Assembly: GCA_951802425.1 (NCBI GenBank)
Contig: OX637797.1
Location: 496,001-560,000, forward strand
Length of the DNA: 64,000 bases
Direction of reading: 5' to 3'
DNA from: Clavaria fumosa
Lineage: Eukaryota > Basidiomycota > Agaricomycetes > Agaricales > Clavariaceae
Notes under the pieces: generated by a model
Databases searched by the model: none
What the model was told of the DNA's origin: nothing
What the model saw: only the letters and a program-made list of their open reading frames with translations
Position numbers and translations under genes: made by a program
In this document: positions 1-11,183 of the stretch, piece by piece
Numbering within the stretch: position 1 is the first letter of the stretch
Layout: the number at the start of each line of letters is the position of its first letter

Positions 1-12
1 TTTCCGCAGCTC

Positions 13-2520
13 TTACTTGGAAATATGACGCTTGCTACCAGTCTTCTTCTCGGATAGCAACTTGATCCGGTTGCTGCGTCTGAGGCCATCCACATTGATG
101 ATAGGTTTCTTTCGCTCTTTAATGTTCAAGACCTTTCGTAACTGACGGACATCGTGGCTCATAGAACTAGTCTTGCGGATTTCACTGTGGCTAAAATCGA
201 TGATAAATGGTTTCCCCTCGTCGCTCACGCAGAGATTGGCATCACGTATGTCTCCATGGATGACACCAGCTTTGTTGATCGATTCTAGGATTCGCTGAAA
301 AGATCTTCTGCGGAATGAAACAAGAGGGCATGAGAGGAGAATACAAACATGCAGGACGAGCATTCTGCATACTTTAAGGAGGCGCTTATGCTCGATGCCC
401 GACCATGAAGAGATTCGCCAGCATACGTCATGATAAGGGCATGCGGGCCCTCGTTATCTTCTACCAGTTCGTTGTCCACAAAATGGCCAAAGCAGTGCGG
501 GACTCCTTTGACTTTATTGGAATGCAAATGTTGATAGACCTGATATTCGCTCTTCAAAGCACTCTTCTGATCTGTCGAGAACGCCAATTTGACAGCAAGG
601 GGAACGTCTTGTCCGATGGAGCCCACTTTCATCACACCAATATGAACAATACCTGTCGAGCCTGCCGTCTTCTGAGAGGTGAGAATAATTTCAATCACGT
701 CATCGTCATGGGCCTTGTCACTAGGCGGTAACAGATGAGTCGGAGATTGGTCAGACCAGCTGTCGTCTGGATTTTGGCGAATGAAAGTAGCAGGGGCGGG
801 GGAAGCGTAGACCCCGAAGAAGAGATGCACGTGCGCGATATTGCGTTTTGATACAGCATGAAGGGTAGCCTGGAGGAGGACGATGAGCCAATTTCCAATC
901 AAGAAACCATCGACAAACGTTGTCTACGGCGCCAGGGCTATCCTGTTGCGCAGCCTTCGCACTTCCACCACCCCGACCCTGACCTCTGCCCTTCGTTGGT
1001 AGACCCCTAGCGTCATGTTGTGGCCCCGGGTTGTCGGTCTTCCGTCGTTTGCTGCTTCTAGGTCCATCATCATCGTCACCGTCATCACCATCTCCAGGGG
1101 CGTCAGTGGGATGCTTCTTCTTCTGCCTCCCTTCCAGCCTGTCCAGCGTGTCCTGGATAGCAGCTATATAAAGTCCAACTTGAATCTTGCCATAGGCGGG
1201 TTCGGAGTTGTGAGGCACAATAAGGTCCGAAAGGAAGAGCGTTTGACTCTCGCGATGACGGATGCCAATGAATTCGTGGTTACCAGAGTGTATTACCAAG
1301 ATTGTTGTATCGTTTCGAACAGCCTGTGCCCATGCCTATGCAATCTTCATAAATAAAATGAGAGCCACGATCGAAGGCAAATTCACCTGTTGGAGAATTC
1401 TTCCATCGGGAGTGTCGAGCACGAAATCTGCGTCATGTTTCGCTTTGGACTCTGTCTCTGCGTTGGACTCTGCCTCTGCGTTGGACTCTGTCTCTGCGTT
1501 GGACTCCACCTCTGCATTGGACTCTGTCTCTGCGTCGGACTCCGTGTCCCTCCGTTTTCTCTTTCTGTTGCCGTTCGAAGGTCCGGGGTCATCGCGATTT
1601 TGACGCCGGGCGCTTCGCCTCTCGCCTTGAGTGACAGTAGAATTCGGTATCGTCCATGGGGGGTTCGAAGCGTCTCGACCGCGTGGTACCTCTGCTGTCA
1701 TCCAATGATGCTCGGACGGTCTTGGACATTTCCCACTACACGTTGTCCAGTCGAAACTTTGTCCAATCCTTGCCCTTCTCTCAATCGCTTGCATCACGCC
1801 GATGCCCCCAGCTCTTAGGCTTTTTATCTCCCATGTCGCTAGCGTTTTGCCGTTGAGCTTCTTGAAGTGTCGTTTAATATTTGGTTTGAGGCAATCCGCC
1901 ATAGTTTTTGTTGAGCCCTTGATTTTTATCCATTCCAGTGGGCCCGGGGGACAGTCGATCATAAGTACGCGGTCCGGTAGAGCAACAGAGTCCTTGTCGG
2001 GTTTCTCCCAAGAAAGCGTGTCTACCCAAAACGGGTGCGAGGGGTGGAGAGCGAGCGTAGATGCGATTGGAAGACAGAATGTTGCCGTGAGCTTCTCGTA
2101 GTAGGAAATGACTCTGTCCTCATTTGAACGTTTCGTATTAGGCTGCTTATTCTGAATAGAGCTCTTGGAAAGGAACTCTTCCGGAGATAATGCTTCGCCA
2201 CTACGATAAATTTCTCTGATTGTAGTATCCACTATCGCGGCTATGGAGTCGACGAGCGAGTCCAGCAATTTGGTCTGCCGTAGTCTCAGGTTCGGAGAGA
2301 AATGTTTGTCGTACCATGCGCAAGGACGAGTGCCAGTCTTTTTCGAATTGAGAGTGGGGATGGGAGGATTAAAGGATGGGGCGGCTGAGGGGGAGGATGG
2401 GGAGGGTGAAGAAGGTGGGGGGGGTAAAGAGAGCTCATCGGGACGCCATTCTTCCAACACAAAGCTAACAGGGGGAGGGAGGAAATCAGCTGGGACAACG
2501 ACGCCCTCGAGGGAGGACAT
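13..2520 (-). CDS. Fungal-type (FunK1-like) protein kinase, copy 1
   Basis: The start is the ATG at 2,518-2,520, and the protein is spread over several exons read leftward. The N-terminal half (about 390 residues, 1,336-2,520) carries the conserved EEWRP and LLDSLVDSIAA blocks of this fungal family, a basic KRKRR stretch and a run of six-residue ESNAE-type repeats. A second exon (about 930-1,300) is acidic, then basic (SSKRRK) and RG-rich, which suggests nuclear targeting. The kinase part (13-900) shows the VAIK-like lysine in LAVKLAFS, a helix-C glutamate in EYQVYQ, the hinge ALIMTYAGESL, the catalytic loop HGDIRDANLC and a DFG-equivalent IIDFSHS. HGD in place of HRD is usual for FunK1-type kinases. 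All key catalytic residues are visible, so this copy is likely active; the substrate is unknown. Splice sites in the middle are approximate. Confidence 0.75.
1440..1552 (-). repeat. 18-bp coding minisatellite in kinase copy 1
   Basis: About six imperfect units of an 18-bp motif containing gactctgtctctgcgttg encode ESNAE(T/V/A)-type hexapeptides in frame with the kinase. Kinase copy 2 has a related, more diverged run at about 6,470-6,570 (SNAEF and SNAGP units), so the repeat predates the duplication and varies in number between copies. Confidence 0.8.
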
Positions 2521-3376
2521 CGCTGGCACACGTGACCAGAGGATTTGAACGAGGATCCATATGCGTCCACACCAACCACGTGTTGCTTCCGCGCGGATGT
2601 AATATTTGTGCCTGGAACCAAATAGTGGGGACCGGCAATCCCCACCCCACTAAAGGTGTCGCTTACATAAGTGGTGTCTAATGGTACAACAAGTCACCCA
2701 AAGTCACCCAAAAGTTGCAATGAGGTTGCAGGCTTCCACAGGCATTTTGAAGCTTAGTTTTAGTGAAACAAAATGATCACAGATTTAATTTGAGTAAATT
2801 GTCTGAGATGAAATTTCGAATTTTTGCCTTAATATTTAAATACAAGCACTGGTGGTGTAATATAAATTCATTGAGATCAAAATCAAAAGTTCTGCCTCAG
2901 AAAATCTGTTTAAAATAATTCTAGAATTGTTTTATCTCACTAAAATGAATTGCCAAACTCAATAGAGAGGCCAGAAAGGTGAAAATGATGAGTACAACAC
3001 CAAATTGCATATATTGGGTGAGATAAAAATTGTAAAAATATTCTGATTGCTGGGGAATATAGACCACATACATAGAAACAATATCTCTCACTAAAGCTAA
3101 GCTCAAAGGTGGCTGAGGAATGCAGGAAATGGCACACAGATATCTGCATCCATTTATGGGCAACATGATCTGGAGCACTGGCAAGGTGATGCACACTGAT
3201 GCAGGGTGATGCAGGCCAACGCAAATGAAAGCAGGAGTTTATTGGGTGACAGGATAGTATTGTCCAGTATTGCCCCTCATACACGCCTGGGATCTGGCGG
3301 GCGAGTTTATCTGCCTTTTCGTTGATTTCAAATCCGGGGATCCATCGTAACGTGTCACGCGTTCAACGCGAGTCTG
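2521..3376. mobile_element. AT-rich intergenic insertion with short inverted ends
   Basis: This stretch between kinase copy 1 and the phytase has no convincing gene and is far richer in A+T than its surroundings. GTCACCCAA occurs twice at its left side (2,693-2,701 and 2,703-2,711). The exact reverse complement TTGGGTGAC lies at 3,242-3,250, giving a segment of about 557 bp with nine-base inverted ends. Short tandem tgatgcagg-type units lie near 3,190-3,215. I see no clear target-site duplication and no transposase. It could be a MITE-like non-autonomous element or a TE remnant. Confidence 0.35.
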
Positions 3377-5189
3377 TTGAGATCTGCGGGCCTGCAGCCA
3401 CCACTTCTCTCCATGCTGCATGGAAACAAGAAGCCACTGCTCCCAGCCAAGGTTGCGCGGGCCGCTGCGCGTCGTAGGAGTGTCGCCCTTTGTGCTGCCG
3501 TCGTTCTCCGGTGGATAATCTCGTTCCTCCTCTTATCTGGACTCGTGGTACCTCCACTGGAACGGCCCACTAGTCCTCGCATAGAACGGCTGTGGGGACA
3601 GCAGTCTCCCTACTACCCCGTTGCGCGCTACGCTCCCGTCCCGCATCCTTGTGAGGTGGTCCAGGTCGGTGAGGTTTACAGTCGCCCCGCTTGCTTGATG
3701 TGTCGATTCGTGGCAATACTGTTCAAATAGGTCAATATCGTACGTCTGTCTCTCGTATACTCTGGGCTTCATTCCTTGTTTGATTGACGCGTGTTCAGCT
3801 CCAGCGTCACGGTGCACGATACCCGACGTTGAAGAAGGGTGTAGAGCTCCAAGCGGCGGTCGCGAGGCTCAAGGCGGCCAGTCATTACACTGACGTGCGA
3901 TATGAATTTCTCCGCCGGTATACCTATGGTCTCGGTACCAATGCCCTTTTACATTTCGGTGCCGCAGAGTGAGTACAAATGATCGCTTGAGCAGGGTCAA
4001 CTGATTGTTTGACTGCCGGACCTTTTTCTCTTTGCAGGTTGTTCAAAGCGGGGGAGGAGGCGTTCATGCGATATCGGCATCTAGTCAATGAGACACAGTT
4101 GCCTTTTGTGCGAGCGTGTGAGTCTGAGCGCGTTGTCATGTCTGCCATGAATTGGACGGCAGGTAAACTGTCATTTCAACATCCTACATCTCGCCAATAA
4201 TAAAGCTTGTGCGTCCCAGGATTTATTTCCGCAAGCCAGAATAATTATGACTTTGGATTGTCCGTAGCCTTACCTGAAACCGTAAGTACACCACGACGGT
4301 TAGACGCGCTCCCTTCCTCCAACAGAGTAAACAGGGCAACTCGACACTGGACGACAACATGTGTCCCAACGTGGGCAGCGCGTACGAGCAAGCTTCTCGG
4401 TGGCAATCTATATATGGCCCCCCACTGGCAGCGAAGCTGAACAAAGCTGCACCCGGTGCCAATCTGACGAACCTTGATGTCTTTAGCCTTCTAACCCTGT
4501 GTCCCTTCGAGACACTAGCCCAAGAGGTGCACAGTCCGTTCTGTGACCTGTTTACGATTGAGGATTTTGAAGCACTCGAGTTTCTAGGAGATGTCGAGAA
4601 ATACTACAGGACTGGGTTTGTTCCTTTTTCTTTGATGTCAAACTTTACATCACTATCATTTTACCGAAGTTACGGGCAACCGCTTGGACGAGTTCAGGGC
4701 GTAGGCTACGTGAACGAGCTACTCGCGCGTCTCACGGGGAAGGCTGTGATGGACGAGACGCAGACGAACCGGACGCTAGACGCGTCTCCGGAAACATTTC
4801 CGCTAAACCGGACACTGTACGCCGACTTTTCGCACGACAACGCGATGATCGCGGTGTTTGCGGCGCTGGGGCTGTTTGAGCAGGAGGCTCCGTTGGATCC
4901 GTCGGCAGGCCCGCAAGCAGGCCAGACGTGGGTCGTGTCGAGGATGGTGCCGTTCGCTGGGCGGATGGTGGTGGAGAAGGTGGTGTGTCCTGTGGCGTCG
5001 CCGAAGATCAGGAGCGTGACGCGTGAAGAGCGCGTGAGGATATTGGTGAATGACCAGGTGCAACCGCTAGGGTTCTGTGGTGCTGGGAGTGACGGGATGT
5101 GTCATTTGGACGCGTTTGTGAAGAGCCAGGTTTATGCTCGGAGAAATGGAGAAGGTGATTTTGAGAAATGTTTTTTATTAAATAAATAG
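3377..5189 (+). CDS. Membrane-anchored histidine acid phosphatase (phytase)
   Basis: This is a histidine acid phosphatase of the fungal phytase type, releasing phosphate from phytate or other phosphomonoesters. The first exon encodes a basic stretch and one hydrophobic segment (about residues 35-58, including WIISFLLLSGLVV), so the enzyme is probably a type II membrane protein or has an internal signal. The second exon opens with LQRHGARYPT, the RHGxRxP active-site motif with the nucleophilic histidine. The proton-donor motif appears as FSHDN near 4,830. Family blocks around the cysteines (CPFETLAQE, SPFCDLFT), the YGQPLGRVQGVGYVNELLARLT segment and the final CxxD region are present, with N-glycosylation sequons. 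About seven exons are needed, with introns at roughly 3,670-3,798, 3,971-4,036, 4,163-4,219, 4,281-4,324 and near 4,620-4,670. The gene converges on kinase copy 2, its duplicated partner. Confidence 0.88.
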
Positions 5190-5229
5190 ACCAATTACAT
5201 CATAGAATGCAAATCATTCAACATTGGTT

Positions 5230-7573
5230 TACGGCTCTTACCGTGCAATTGTAATACGACGCCCGCCACCAGCCTCCTTCCGGTTGCTGCGTCTGAGGCC
5301 ATCCATATTGATGATAGGTTTCTTTCACTCTTCAATGTTTAGGATCTCGCGTAAATTGCAAACATCGTAGTTCATAGAACTACTCTGGCGGATCTCGCTG
5401 TGGCTGAAATCAATGATGAATGGCTCCCCCTCGTCGCTGATGCAGAGATTGGGCCCTCATTATCCTCCAGTTCGCTGTATACAAAATGGCCAAAGCAATG
5501 CGGGATTCCTTTGACTTTTTTGGATTGCAAATGCTGATAGGCATTGTATTCCTTCCCCAAACGGCTCTTCTCACCCGCTGCGAACGCCAATTTGACAGCA
5601 ACTGGAATGTTTTTTCCGACGGGGTCCATTTTCATCACACCCACACGAACGATACCAGTCGAGCCTGCTGTCTCCTCAGAGGTGAGGATAATCTCAATTG
5701 CGTCATTGTCATCACGAGCTTTGTCGCTAGGCGGTAATAGATGAGTCGGCGATCGGTCAGACCGGTAGTCATCTGGATTTTGGCGGATGAAAGTGGCAGG
5801 AGCAGGGGAAGCGTAGAATCCGAAGAAGAGGTGCATGCGCGCGATATTTCGTTCCGATACAGCGTCGAGAGTAGCCTAGGCGACGATTAGCCCACTTCCA
5901 ATTGAGAACTGCGGACAAACCTGGTTTACAGCGGCGCCAGGACCATTCTTTTGTGCAGCCTTCGCACCTCCACCACCCCGACCCCGACCTCCGCCCTTCG
6001 TTGATGGGCCCCTAGTGTCGTGTTCGGGCCCTGGATGGCCGATCTTCAGTCGCTTGCTGCTTCCAGGTCCATCATCGTCGTTGCCGCCATTATCATCATT
6101 TCCAGGTGCGTCAGTGGGATGCTGCAACACACCACTCTCCTGTTTCAGCCTGTCCAAGGCATCCTGGATAGCAGCTATGTAGAGCCCTACATGGATCTTG
6201 CCATAGGCAGGTTCAGAGTTGTGAGGCTCGATAAGTTTCGAAAGGAAGAGAGTCTGGCTCTCACGATGACGAACACCGATGAATTCGTGGTTTCCCGAGT
6301 GTATGACCAGGATCGTGGAATCTTTCTCCACAGCCTGTGCCCAAGCCTACGCAACGTTCATGAATAAAACAAGATCCAATGACCAAATACACAATCACCC
6401 GTTGGATAATCTGGTGCGAGTTCCTGAATCCTCTTCCATTTCGTACATTGTCGTGCTCCGGGTTGTCGGAGTCGGCCTCTGCATCGGGCCCTGCGTTGGA
6501 CCCTGCGATGAACTCTGCGTTAGACTCTGCGACGAACTCTGCGTTAGACCCTGCGGCAGACTCCGCTTCTTCTTGTCTCCTCTTGCCTTTGCCATTCGGC
6601 ACGTCTGAAACACGCGCGTTATTCACAGCTTCATGCACTCCTCCATCCCCAACGATCGCAGTCTCCGGAGCAGGGGATGTAGGTGGGTCTGAGCTCGAAA
6701 ATCGGGGGTCATTGAGACCTTGGCGCAGGGTGTTTCGCCTCGCGTCTTGAGGGCGAGCAACATCTGGTATCGTCCACGGGGGATTCAAGGCGTCTGGCCC
6801 GCAGCGGATTACGTCCGATCCAACTGACTCTCTTGTGTGAAAGAGCCGTGTATCGACAGTTCTTCTGTATGCGACACACCTTCCAAGTAAATCTCTCTCC
6901 TTTACGTGCCTTTTCCTCAATCGCTCGCATCACCTCGAAGTCCCTAACCGTTAAGCTCTCCATCTCCCATGTTGCCAACACTTTATTTTTGAGCTCAGTG
7001 AAGTGGTTTCTAATGTCTGGTTTGAGGTGATCCACTATTGCCAGGTTGCCTATGTCTACGAGTTCTGGTGTTAGCTGAGTCTGCGTCCTGCCGCCAAAAC
7101 ACGATATTTGTCCAAGACGGATATGTGGGGTGAAGGGCAAGAGTAGACGCGATAGGTAGACAGAACTTTGCCGTGAGACAGCGGTAGTAACGAACGACTT
7201 GTTCTTCGTAGGCAGCCGTTGGGCGATTATGCAGCCGATCTTCCAGAATCCGTTTTTCGGATATGAGGAATTCCTGAGATAATTCACCTTTAAGATCCCC
7301 GATTGTTGTATCCACTGTCGCGGCTATGGAGTCGACAAGCGAGTCCAGCAATTTGATACGTAATAATCTCAAGTGTGGGGCGAAGTGCAAGTAGTACCAC
7401 CTCTCAGGATGAGCGTCATAACTCTTCTTTGGGAAATTGGAAGGTAAAGAGAGTTCCAGAGGACGCCATTGCTCCAGCAGAAAACGAACAGTGGGAGGGA
7501 GAAGATGGACTGGGCGAGCGACGTCCTCGGAGGACATACGTGACCAGGATTTGAACCAGTCTGCAAACCTCAT
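5230..7573 (-). pseudogene. FunK1-like kinase, copy 2, broken
   Basis: This is a paralogue of kinase copy 1 in the same orientation. It keeps the N-terminal domain (EQWRP, LLDSLVDSIAA; ATG at 7,573 or 7,537), the acidic/basic linker and the kinase N-lobe (PVAVKLAF). The sequence then jumps from the DNEGP block straight to the LCISDEG block at about 5,455. The hinge, the rest of the C-lobe start and the HGDIRDAN catalytic loop are missing (about 300 bp relative to copy 1, intron included), and the join is out of frame. Downstream a CGA codon of copy 1 has become TGA (GAAGAGTGA, about 5,330). Without the catalytic loop it cannot be an active kinase. A shortened non-catalytic product is possible but I think it is a pseudogene. 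Confidence 0.8.
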
Positions 7574-7575
7574 GT

Positions 7576-7985
7576 GTTGTGAACCTTGATGTCTTTTAGC
7601 CTTTTAACCCTCACGAAAAAGTACACTTGTGAGCGAAGAGAAAGGACTGAAGCGAGAAACTCAGAGGGAGACAAGCAAACACGCAGCGAGAGAGGACGGG
7701 GAGCCCCTTTCCTCAGCGCACACTAGGTGGTATAGCAGGAAGCCAAAGAGTGTCTCGGGAGTGCGGCAGCGTGCTCGGCGCGGTAAGCGGCACCTCACTC
7801 GAGCGTGGGTAAGCGGAGGTGGTGACGGACCAGGTGCAACTCTCACTAGGGTTCTGTAGTGCCAGGAGTGACGGGATGTGTCATTTGGACGCATTTGTGA
7901 AGAGTGAGGTTTACGCTCGGAGAAATGGAGGTGATTTTGAGAAATGTTTTGAGTAGACCGAGTACATCATAGAATGCAAATAATT
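7576..7985 (+). pseudogene. Phytase 3' remnant, copy 2
   Basis: Two pieces match the intact phytase. About 7,576-7,615 resembles the exon around 4,465-4,500 (aaccttgatgtctttt block). About 7,826-7,985 resembles 5,046-5,225, including the last codons, the gagaaatgtttt end and the cacatcatagaatgcaaat downstream flank. The middle is not recognisable and the 5' half with RHGARYP is gone. Its position just 3' of kinase copy 3 repeats the phytase-kinase order of the intact pair, marking the border of a duplicated unit. Confidence 0.75.
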
Positions 7986-7996
7986 CTTTACGACTC

Positions 7997-9071
7997 TTAC
8001 TGGTCAATATGACGCTCGCTACCAGCCTCCTTCTCCGCAAGAAACTTGATCCGGTTGCTGCGTCTGAGGCCATCCGTACTGCTGAAAGGTTTCATACGCT
8101 CTTTGATGTTAAGGATCTCGCATAGATGATGAACATCGTGGCCCATAATTTTAGTCTTGCGGATCTCGCTGTGGCTGAAATCAATGATGAATGGCTTCCC
8201 CTCATCGCTCACGCAGAGATTGGCGAGACGTATGTCTCCGTGGATGACACCGGCCTTGTTGATCGATTCTAATATTCGCTGAAAAGATCTTCTGCAGGAC
8301 GAAGCAAGAGAGGGTGAGAAGAGAATACAAACAAGCAGGACGAGTATTTAGCATACTTTAAGGAGGCGCTTATGCTCGATGCCCGATCGTGAAGATCTTT
8401 GCCGGCGTGCGTCATGATGAGGGCATGCGGGCCGCTTTCAATGTCCACAAAATAGCCAAAGCAGTGCGGGATCCCTTCGACGTTATTGGAATGCAGATGT
8501 AGATAGACACTGTATTCCTCCACCAAACGGCTCTTCTGATCCCTCGAGAATGCCAACTTGACAGTGATGGGAACGTCTTTTCGGACGGAGCCCACATCCA
8601 TCACGCCTCCATGAACGATACCTGTTGAGCCCCTTGGCCTTTGAGAGGTGAGGATAACTTCGATCACCTCTTCATCGTGGGCCTTGTCGCTGAGCTGTGG
8701 TGGATGAGACGGTAATCGGACAGACAAGTCATTTGGATTTTGGCGAATGAAAGTGGAAGGAACGGGGGACTGGTAGACTCCGAAGAAGAGGTGCACGTGC
8801 GCGATTTTTCGTTTCAATACAGCTTCGAGGGTAGCCTAGAGGACGATGATAGCCCGTTTCCAATCAAGAGGCATGAACCAACCTCGTCTACAGCGGCGCC
8901 AGAGACTTTCTTTTGCGGAGCCTTCGCACTCGCACCACCCCGACCCGGACCCCGGCTCCTGCCTCTCGTTGATTGACCCCTATTACCGGGTTTTGGTCCT
9001 GGAAGATCGACCTTGCGTCGTTTGCTGCTTCTAGGTCCAACATCACCTACAACGACATCTTCGGAGGACAT
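7997..9071 (-). CDS. FunK1-like kinase, copy 3, internally shortened
   Basis: This compact kinase starts at the ATG at 9,069-9,071 with the family start MSSEDV. It then runs directly into the SSKRRK basic/RG-rich linker, so the roughly 1.4 kb that encodes the N-terminal domain in copy 1 is deleted while start codon and frame are kept. After an intron near 8,840-8,890 the kinase domain is complete: ITVKLAFS lysine, EEYSVY glutamate, ALIMTHAGKDL hinge, then, after an intron with gtatgc donor and ctgcag acceptor, HGDIRLANLC and IIDFSHS. The C-terminus DGLRRSNRIKFLAEK matches copy 1. It could be a functional minimal kinase of about 330 residues, or a relic not yet disrupted. Confidence 0.65.
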
Positions 9072-9114
9072 CGCTGAGATGTGTGACTAGCAAGTTGTTG
9101 AAGGCATCATTAGG

Positions 9115-9320
9115 TTTTGAGTCAGGTAGCAAGGGTCCAGCCAATCAGGAAGAATCACATGACATTTAGAGTACCATAACAGCGTGACGCTGGAAGAGCG
9201 TTTGTTTGAGAATGACCAGGGTTCTATGATGTGATATACGGGATTTGTTGATTGAACACGTCTGTGAAGAGCCAAGTTTACAAGAGTATGCTCGAGAAAT
9301 GGAGGAGGTGAAATTCCGTG
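9115..9320 (+). pseudogene. Phytase 3' remnant, copy 3
   Basis: The stretch from about 9,176 (agcgtgacgctggaagagcg) to about 9,312 (gagaaatggaggaggtga) aligns with the last coding exon of the intact phytase near 5,018-5,160, with several indels. It is the outermost trace of the tandem phytase-kinase array; no fourth kinase follows. Confidence 0.6.
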
Positions 9321-9460
9321 ATAGAGCGGAGTTGGAATATCCAATTTGCTGAGTTTGAACACACGCTGGGTTTCAATGATCCGACAGGACCGCAGTTCGT
9401 TGGTGAGCTCTTTGGCCGCAGTCAACCGTTCTGCGCATCGACCGCCATCGAGTACTTGCA

Positions 9461-10497
9461 ATGCCTCCCCCAGCAGTTACGGCAATCGTTGTCGTTGGCT
9501 CCTGTCTAGCTGCCTTTATAGCTCTTAAAGAGGTAGGATAATACGAGAAGGGCACTTTTGTGTTTGAAGTGCTAATTAGATGCATCTAGCTCGTATATGA
9601 GCCCTACGTGGCACCAGGTCTCGAGTCTTGGATAGAGCTGATATTAGCTGAGCGGCGTGCGCGGAGGCAAGCTAGGCAGTCCGTCGCAGTGCCTGCGCAG
9701 TCGTCACCGTTGTCGGGCAACAGCGGCGCCAGGGATGTTGCGGGGCCCGGATCGAAGAGCAGTGGTGTGAGGACTAGCTTCGGCTTCGGCCGTAAGCGCG
9801 CGTCTGTGAAGCGTGCGAGCGACGCTGGTGTTGGTGGTATTGGCGATTACGACGAAGGGAACGACGACGACGAGGGGCGTGACACGGTTGAGTTAGAGAG
9901 AATGGTCTCGAGGGAGGTCGACGCGTGGAGAACTGATGTCGGCAGCCGTGATGGCAGCAGCACTGCTCGTCTGCGTCAATCTGCAGTGGAGATGAGTCGT
10001 CGAAGCACTACTATTGATGGATCCGTGAATGCGGTGAGTGGGGCCACTGGCGTGCTCACGACAAATCTGGGCTGAAGGCGTCTGTCAAAAAGGCTGATCT
10101 CTCGGTGCATCCAACCAATAAGGCGGATGACCCAAACATTATCTTATTCGACGCTTCGTTGCCGTCAACACCCGGATCGAGCGTGTTCACGCGGAACATG
10201 TCTAGTTCGTCTGCTATATCACAGGGCCATCTCGCTGCACCGCGACAGCCGCTCGCCCATCGTCGGACGTCGAGTGGTGGCAGTAACAACAGCGACGGGG
10301 AGGCTTTACTTGAGTTGAGTCCGCTGTCGATGTCGGTATCCTCGCACGCGGATCGACAGGCGCCGCATTCGGAGACGCCCTTGTCGCCGGACGTCTCGTC
10401 GTCCGAGCTCAGCGACGCGGACATGGTATCCGCGCGGTCCGGCGATAATGTGAGTGAGGCAAGCTGGACGGACGTTCATGATTTGCGCTCTCCGTGA
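9461..10497 (+). CDS. Hypothetical protein with N-terminal membrane segment
   Basis: No family is recognised. Reading starts at ATG 9,461 (MPPPAVTAIVVVGSC), giving one hydrophobic helix of about 18 residues at the N-terminus. An intron of about 60 nt (donor gtagga at 9,533) joins to LVYEPYVAPGLESWIELILA. A second intron at 10,034-10,077 (gtgagt...ctgaag, phase 0) joins to the Ser-rich C-terminal exon ending at TGA 10,495-10,497. The product is about 310 residues: one membrane anchor, an Arg-rich segment (RRARRQARQ), acidic DDDE runs, and long low-complexity Ser/Asp tracts with many potential phosphorylation sites. It is probably anchored at an endomembrane with a disordered cytosolic tail. 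Confidence 0.6.
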
Positions 10498-11183
10498 GTC
10501 GTGCGTCGCCTGTCCTCGCACTGTTCTGCCATCCATTCTTTTTACCTCCTCGCCCTGACAATGAGGTCACGATTGTCCATTTTATTCCGAGAGTTGGAGT
10601 TGCTGTGCTGTATTGATCCAGTAACAAAGATAAATTTATCGTTGTACTTCACTCCATAAACCGCGATTAGCATCACGTGTATGAACATGGGCACGTGGAA
10701 GAGAGATCTTTAGACCTTCACCTCGTGTGTGCGGTGAGCTGAATTGGCACTTAGCGGTGAGCATCGCACTCCAGGCTATTCACTGCTGTCTGACACGCTG
10801 CTGCAGTCACACCAGCCTCGTGGCGTCGAGTTTTCGTCAACTTGCACGCCTGCACCTCGCACACAGCGCACATTCACCGTTCATGTCCTTGATAATAAGG
10901 GACAACGTGCCGACCACGCTTCCAGTGATGGGCCCCAATCATCCTGGCCCCCCGCGTCCCATGTTTATGGCGCGCCTTCTCCGGCAGTTGATGTGCGTGT
11001 TCACCACCGACTTCCTTACCGGACATGTAACGAGTCCTTCCCGTCACACTAGATAACCTCCAACGTTCTTCAGCCCTGTGCAAACACCCCTCTCTTCCTT
11101 CTTTCATCCCGACCCCCTCCTACGGTCGTAGCTCCCGTCTCGCAGCGCAAACCTTCCCGTTCACCCTCATCAAACAGAAAAGG
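10498..11183. other. Intergenic, no gene seen
   Basis: Only short unsupported reading frames are present. The last 150 bases before 11,184 are C/T-rich (cccctctcttcc, cccgaccccctcc), typical of a basidiomycete core promoter for the WW-domain gene. Confidence 0.6.

Noticed and set aside
1440..1552. CRISPR-like array
   Set aside because: The units are contiguous 18-bp coding repeats with no spacers, in a eukaryotic gene.
7537..7573. T-arm/acceptor-like string ggttcaaatcctggtcacg on the minus strand suggesting a tRNA
   Set aside because: No matching 5' acceptor, D-arm or anticodon arm within the required distance, and the sequence is part of the conserved kinase copy 2 start.
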